64,000 bases of DNA. Origin: Aplysia californica. Its lineage: Eukaryota; Mollusca; Gastropoda; Aplysiida; Aplysiidae. Shown one piece after another: positions 23,037 to 64,000 of the stretch. Position 1 is the stretch's first letter; each line of letters starts with the position of its first letter. Under the pieces are notes generated by a model. It did no database searches and was not told the DNA's origin. It saw only the letters and a list, made by a program, of their open reading frames with translations. The stretch is from contig NW_004797394.1 in assembly GCF_000002075.1 (NCBI RefSeq), positions 1,078,910 to 1,142,909 of the forward strand, read 5' to 3'. Made by a program: the position numbers and the translations under genes.

Positions 23037-24500
23037 ACACGTAGATCTAATCGGGTTTGGTGGAACGAACGCTCTAACATAACACATTTAAATCTGTATA
23101 CATGTATATGTATTTAGAATCTAATGAAAGTAGGAACATAAAATTAAATGATGTTACACTATACAACATCCGCACCCCCCCCCTCCCTCCCTTTTACCCC
23201 AACAAAAAAAACTGATAAAAAAACAACACATCAGAACAATAACAAGAAAGAAAAAAATACACACTAACAAAATAAAACACCACAAAGAGGGAAAAAATAA
23301 AAGTAACTGTAACATATTCAACAAATCAACGTGGTGACAACAAGTGAAGCTATGTGAACTTTCTTTCAAAAGTAAAGAGGTTCGGTTTCTTTCATTTTTT
23401 TTTTTTTTTAAATTTGACTTTTATTCCCCGATTCGGGGACCAAAAAATGTCCAAAATCGAGCCACAATTGATTGGTCGCGGCCGCGACAAACGCAGATGC
23501 TAGTTCTATGTGTCGTTATCAATAACCCTCCGTAGATCTAGATAGCACCCGAGTGAACACAACACATTCATTAGGTTTAGGAGCAGCACCCTTCATAGGC
23601 AACACGTCATACAATATGTAGCGAAAAACTGCTTGGAACTGTAGCATTTCTATAAACAAATATTTACTGCGGACATTTTTTGGACCGATTGAACCATATT
23701 GTATACAAACAATCTTTGGTAGGCCTATACTATAATTATAGATCTATATAATATCCGAAATTTGCGGGAAAGGATGTGATTTCAGAGTGTTCGGAGAAAT
23801 AGTGCCCAGCTTTACTTTCCCGAACGTTCGGAGAAATAGTGCCGGCCTTTTGATAAACCTCCTAGGATTTGACTTGACTCCCTTTTCTATGACGTTGTCT
23901 TATTCCGATCAACATGGGTAGGTCTAGATCTAGAAAAATCTAGATCTATCGAATTAGATCTCACAATTGTTTCTGACATTGATTGTTTGTACAAAAGTAG
24001 ACGTCTTGTTCATCTCTCATAATCATGATCATTTGAGTTAGAGTTTGAGCAAGTTTAAGTCGAAAGACGCTTGGATAACAATACAATAACAAGACGGTGC
24101 AACTCGAACTTTAAGTTAGGCCTAGAGAACGTATACAAGCTGTCTACTGTCTACGTTCTCTACTCTAAGTCTAATATTCAGTGCTTCCGGTCCTGGAAGG
24201 TTTTCTTTTTCCTTCTCCTGAGCTTAAAATAAAATTAAAAAATTAGACTCACAGACCAAGGAAAGCCACTACGGAACTTTAACCAGGCCTAAATTGGTAA
24301 AAAGGAAAAGTATAGATAGGCTATACTAAGGCCAAGGCCTACTTTGTACAGAGCTCCTCTTGGGGACAAAACCAGAATGTGCATGCTCCATCACTACATA
24401 AAAAAACCCTACAAATCAACAAGTCTAACAAGATATAATTATGAGAACAATTTGTTGGTCAGTCAAGAAGAGGACAACAAAAAAAAACAACAAAAAAAAC
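23037..24500. other. Unassigned AT-rich stretch
   Basis: It holds a C-run at 23176-23187, T-runs, TAGATC clusters near 23533 and 23925-23960, and a pair of GTTCGGAGAAATAGTGCC units (23789-23806 and 23826-23843) also found at 18831-18848. No coding signal seen. Confidence 0.4.
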
Positions 24501-24587
24501 CCCGTCCAGGACCGGGATCGAACCCGCGCTAAAAAAATAATGGTTTGACTTCAAGCGCAGACGCGCTGTCACTTCGGCCATCAGAAC
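24501..24587 (-). repeat. tRNA-Ser-like SINE head or tRNA pseudogene
   Basis: On the minus strand, TGATGGCCGAAGTGA resembles a tRNA A box (the type II Ser start TGATGGCCGAGTGG), GCGCTTGAAGTC resembles an anticodon arm with TGA, and GCGGGTTCGATCCC is a perfect B box. The acceptor-stem halves do not pair well and the anticodon stem is mismatched. A GTTTTTTTTGTTG tail follows, so a SINE or pseudogene is more likely than a working tRNA. Confidence 0.55.
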
Positions 24588-24639
24588 TTCCGATAACGAA
24601 GTGCAGATTTAAGCTTGATATTTTACACACGGCGACTGC

Positions 24640-24715
24640 GTTTTATTTAGCACTGGCGCTAATCGCAACGCGACGTTTTAGTTTTATTTAGCACTGGCGC
24701 TAATCGCAATGCGGC
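24640..24715. repeat. Short tandem duplication
   Basis: The phrase TTATTTAGCACTGGCGCTAA with following TCGCAA occurs twice about 42 bp apart, with small differences at the 3' side of each unit. Confidence 0.65.
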
Positions 24716-26121
24716 ATTGCAAATAGGCACTTCCTTCTCTTTTTCTTTGTTTATCTCTGTCTTTCTTTCTCCCCACCTATTTTCCATTCTATCTTATAGG
24801 CCTATATAATATATAATATCTTTCTCTCGTTCCCTCCTGCATGCCAACTAGGCTTGGTGGGCATGTACATTCTGCTAGCATTTCCCCCTGCTCTCTCTCT
24901 CTCACACACACAGATACACACACACTACCGGGTCTGGACGCTGAAACTTTCCGAAATCACAAGAGAGTTCCCCTACCGGGTCTTGTATATATATATTTTG
25001 TTTGTGACTTTGTTCCCAGCCCCGGTTACCGGGTCTGTACACTTTGATTTTACTTTCTTCCCTTTTGATTATTTAACTTACCACAGTGAACCAGCCAACT
25101 GGTCCCTTCTGAGGAAGCCTCAAATTGCGTGCAACTTGGTCCGCGAACCATAACTTCAATCTTTGAGCCATTCTTCCAACAATACAAACGGTGGAGTGGA
25201 GACAAAATTCGAAGTTACATCACGTCGTAGTGTAGTAGTAGATCTACTCCATCATTATCTCTGTCAATACCACCCAGTTTCAATAGAATCTAGATCTAAA
25301 TTTCTAGATCTAGTTCAACAGACACGAAACTCGAAAGTTTTAGTTCAGCCCTAGATCTAGATCTAGATTCTAGTCTAGTAGAACGTGTGTTTGACGGCAC
25401 TGCACTGTTTGAGGTTCAGAATTGTGAATTGAGTATTGAGGCAAGAGGCGCAGAGAGAGGAAGTAGGAGGAAGACGTCAAACAAAAAACTTAGGCTTACT
25501 CGATACCATTGAAAAATCTATCGATACAAACATCGACAAGTCAATTTCAAATCAGATATTAGATACCTATTCCATAGCAAAGAGTACTGGGCCTATCTTT
25601 TTCCATAGTAAATGCCTATAGGCCCAGGAATAATAGATCTAGACCTAAGTCCACATTCAAGTGCAAAAATTCCTCCCTTTTCTTATCCAGGGGCTAGATC
25701 TGAAACAGACACTGGCAATCATGGTTCGCCACTCATTTCTCTGAATCGGTTGTCCCAAAACAAGTAAAATGCCCTCCACCCCACCCCACCCCCCTTGTAA
25801 AAAAAAACACCCAACTGAAAAAAGGCCTATGAATATTATAAATTTTTTTGGCCGTCAAACAACTGACGGTTCATATTATATAGGCTATGCTGTTTACTGC
25901 TCAAGTTTTCTATGTTGTGTAATGTTCATTCTTGTGATTTTACTTGGTTTACTACTTTTCTTTCTCTTTCTATTTTTTCTCAATTATAATAAACGAGCAA
26001 GAATTTCGAGGAATGCAAATCGATGAAGTGTCCAAAGGATTCGAACAGATAAAATAATAGCTCGCGCCCGAGCCCTAAAAAGATTGAAGGAGTAGATTTT
26101 CCTAAGCTTGTAAAAAGTGGT

Positions 26122-26125
26122 GAGA

Positions 26126-26176
<51 letters not shown>
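26122..26176. repeat. (GA)n microsatellite
   Basis: Nearly pure GA/AG dinucleotides over about 55 bp, about 0.7 kb upstream of the WAC start codon. Confidence 0.95.
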
Positions 26177-26179
<3 letters not shown>

Positions 26180-26898
26180 CTAATTATATCGAAATAAATA
26201 TTTATATTGATCGATACTTAGAAGGTGCGTACTCGTTGGTTTTTTCAACTGTGTTATGACCTTGACCTACTATAAAGTTGATTTGTAGAAAAACATAGGC
26301 CTAGCCTACCGGAAATGATCCTGTTCCCGAAACAATGTAGCTTGGCTGTGAGCCTGAATCTGATGAACTCAAATTTTGGCGGGGAGATCAACAGAAAGAA
26401 GTGCCAGTCTTATACATAGATGTTCCTTTTAAGTAAATATAGAAATGAAAGCAGGATATTTTTAAAACTATTGTTTCTTACTATATTTGACATTTGAAAG
26501 TCTGAAACTACTGGTTAATGAATGTTATTTCGCCTACCACGTAAAAAGCGTCACACTGACTTCCGTGTGTTAGCGCAACTTTTTGCTTCACCAATTGACC
26601 GAAAAGAGTGAACAATTTTTAGCATGTCTCTGAATATTATTTTCCTTTTTCTGTAATTTACTTTATTTTTATTCTTAAAGACATTATATTCATTTTTGGT
26701 CAATTTCCTCATGATTGATATAGTGAAACACAAAAAAATTTGGACTAAATAAAATTTTATGCGAAATGTACCAGTTCCCCGGATGTAAAATGGCGTCGAA
26801 CCAGACGAATGTAGTGGCATAGAAGTCTGTGAAAATTTGCAGGAACCCATCTCATCTCGTTTCTTTGCATTGCATTTTGCTATTGTTCTATAGCATTA

Positions 26899-62950
<36,052 letters not shown>

Positions 62951-63750
62951 CATCAAGTGTAGTGAGGAGGAGGGTGGGACGTTGGACACAACTATATGAT
63001 GTACTGGGATCAGAGTGACTCTACGATGTGTGATATATCAGTTGGCTGGTGATTGCTTGCTCTGTGAATGTTGCTGGATGGACAGTTTGTGATGTTGGGT
63101 ATCTGTGAGGTGAATGAAACTGAACTACTAATAATATGTTCTTTGATGAGAGGCTGCTGGTTTGAGAGGGAATGGGTGGGTTGGGGTTGTTACTTTTTCT
63201 TTGCTCGTTATAGGAGTGACTGAAATGTTATTATAGATTTTGATTTTATTTTTCTCTGTCGTTTTACTTGGAATTCATCTGTTCTATTATTTGGCTAGAC
63301 TGTGCCATGGCTTTCGCAGTGTTTGGGTCTTTGCTGGTTTCCTTTTGTTGGATATTGTTTCAATATTACTTTAAGCCGTGCAACACTTTCAACATTTGCT
63401 TTCTCCAGTTTGTACCTTAGCATGAGTCTCCTCAAGTGCACCCAGGTTTCTTTCCAGATGAATGTCTTTTGTTCGGTAGTTTTGTATGTCTCTTGTGGGC
63501 CTACTTGGTTCAAGAAAATGAAATCAGGACTTCTTTTTTCTTTCTACTCTTGATGATAGTCCTACTATTGTGTGCAATATCTAAATTCTTAAGTGGCTCC
63601 TAATTACTGTTGCTGCGTCAAATGGTCCATGGTGCAGTGCTACTTTGAGAAGTTGTTTGAAATCTTAGTTGGTCAGCAGCACTGGAACAATCCGGCCCTT
63701 GCAATTACTGTGATGTGGCACGGGAATAAAGTTTTGAACTTCTGTTATGT
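62951..63750 (+). other. WAC: WAC 3' UTR (inferred extent)
   Basis: T-rich sequence after the stop. AATAAA at 63725-63730 is a candidate poly(A) signal, with a TTTTTTCTTG..TGTTG U/GU-rich stretch about 40 nt later. Extent is inferred from the signal only. Confidence 0.5.
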
Positions 63751-64000
63751 TTTGCTTCTCTCGGATCTTATTTTTTCTTGTTTGTCTGTTGTCTTGCTTA
63801 TTCCTACTGTTTTCTTCCCATTATGAAGTTTGTGCACTTGACTCTGAACTCCTAAACTCTGTAAGAAGTCGACCTTGTCAATGAGGCCATTCTGGATTTC
63901 AGGGCCTACTGCTTTTTTCTTTTCTTTCCTTCGAGATGACAAAGTTTCAAGCATTCACTCCTGGATTTATTTTTCCACAATATAGCTGACACGCAACATG

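Noticed and set aside
18886-23080. Small frames within the GC-rich ends of the RAG1-like element (for example 22859-23087)
   Set aside because: They run across the terminal inverted repeat and target site, so cannot be genes of the element.

Overview
The window is animal nuclear DNA: genes are split into short exons with GT..AG introns, most of the sequence is non-coding, and interspersed repeats are dense. A mollusc, probably a gastropod, is the best guess. This rests on a RAG1-N-like transposon of the kind described from the sea slug Aplysia (N-RAG-TP), many dispersed (TAGATC)n palindromic microsatellites, and invertebrate-style introns full of short elements. The species is not identifiable from the sequence alone.

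Two host genes are supported. On the minus strand, four exons between 14179 and 4835 join in frame to encode 229 residues of a class I SAM-dependent methyltransferase; its 5' exon was not found. On the plus strand, thirteen exons from 26899 to 62950 join in frame to 2229 nt (742 codons plus stop). They encode the orthologue of WAC, the WW-domain, coiled-coil adaptor of H2B ubiquitination. The first coding exon (41 nt) and second (34 nt) are tiny and separated by a 10.5-kb intron packed with repeats. The genes are divergently transcribed.

The most striking element lies between them at 19924-23032. It is a 3.1-kb DNA transposon flanked by a 4-bp direct repeat (CAGT), with ends starting CACAGCGCCGAA, close to the V(D)J recombination-signal heptamer CACAGTG. 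Inside each end is a second conserved block (TTAGTTTC..CCAGGCC) at two different distances from the heptamer-like end: 16 bp on one side and 26 bp on the other. This recalls the 12/23 layout of RSSs. The element encodes, on the minus strand, a protein with the RAG1 N-terminal cysteine motifs followed by a core with two Asp-bearing motifs and a CxxC motif at RAG1/Transib-like spacing. It has two frame breaks at homopolymers and no visible third catalytic region.

Repeats otherwise dominate. 1-14 kb holds TA-flanked and TTAA-flanked elements. 17-19 kb and 29-30 kb hold two inverted copies of one TTAA-flanked element, one carrying a 92-bp fold-back insertion with a 9-bp target duplication. 30.6-36.7 kb is a duplicated repeat interrupted by a 2.43-kb transposon-like insertion with a sequence gap. 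40.2-41.2 kb is an exactly 1000-bp element with a 6-bp duplication and a relative at 9.9-11.0 kb. 42-53 kb holds two SINE-like families sharing a 3' tail. 54.9-55.4 kb is a 177-bp tandem repeat. 57.7-59.3 kb holds a TAGATC-rich fold-back element, a long CT tract and a Harbinger-like MITE. No virus-derived or LTR element was recognised.
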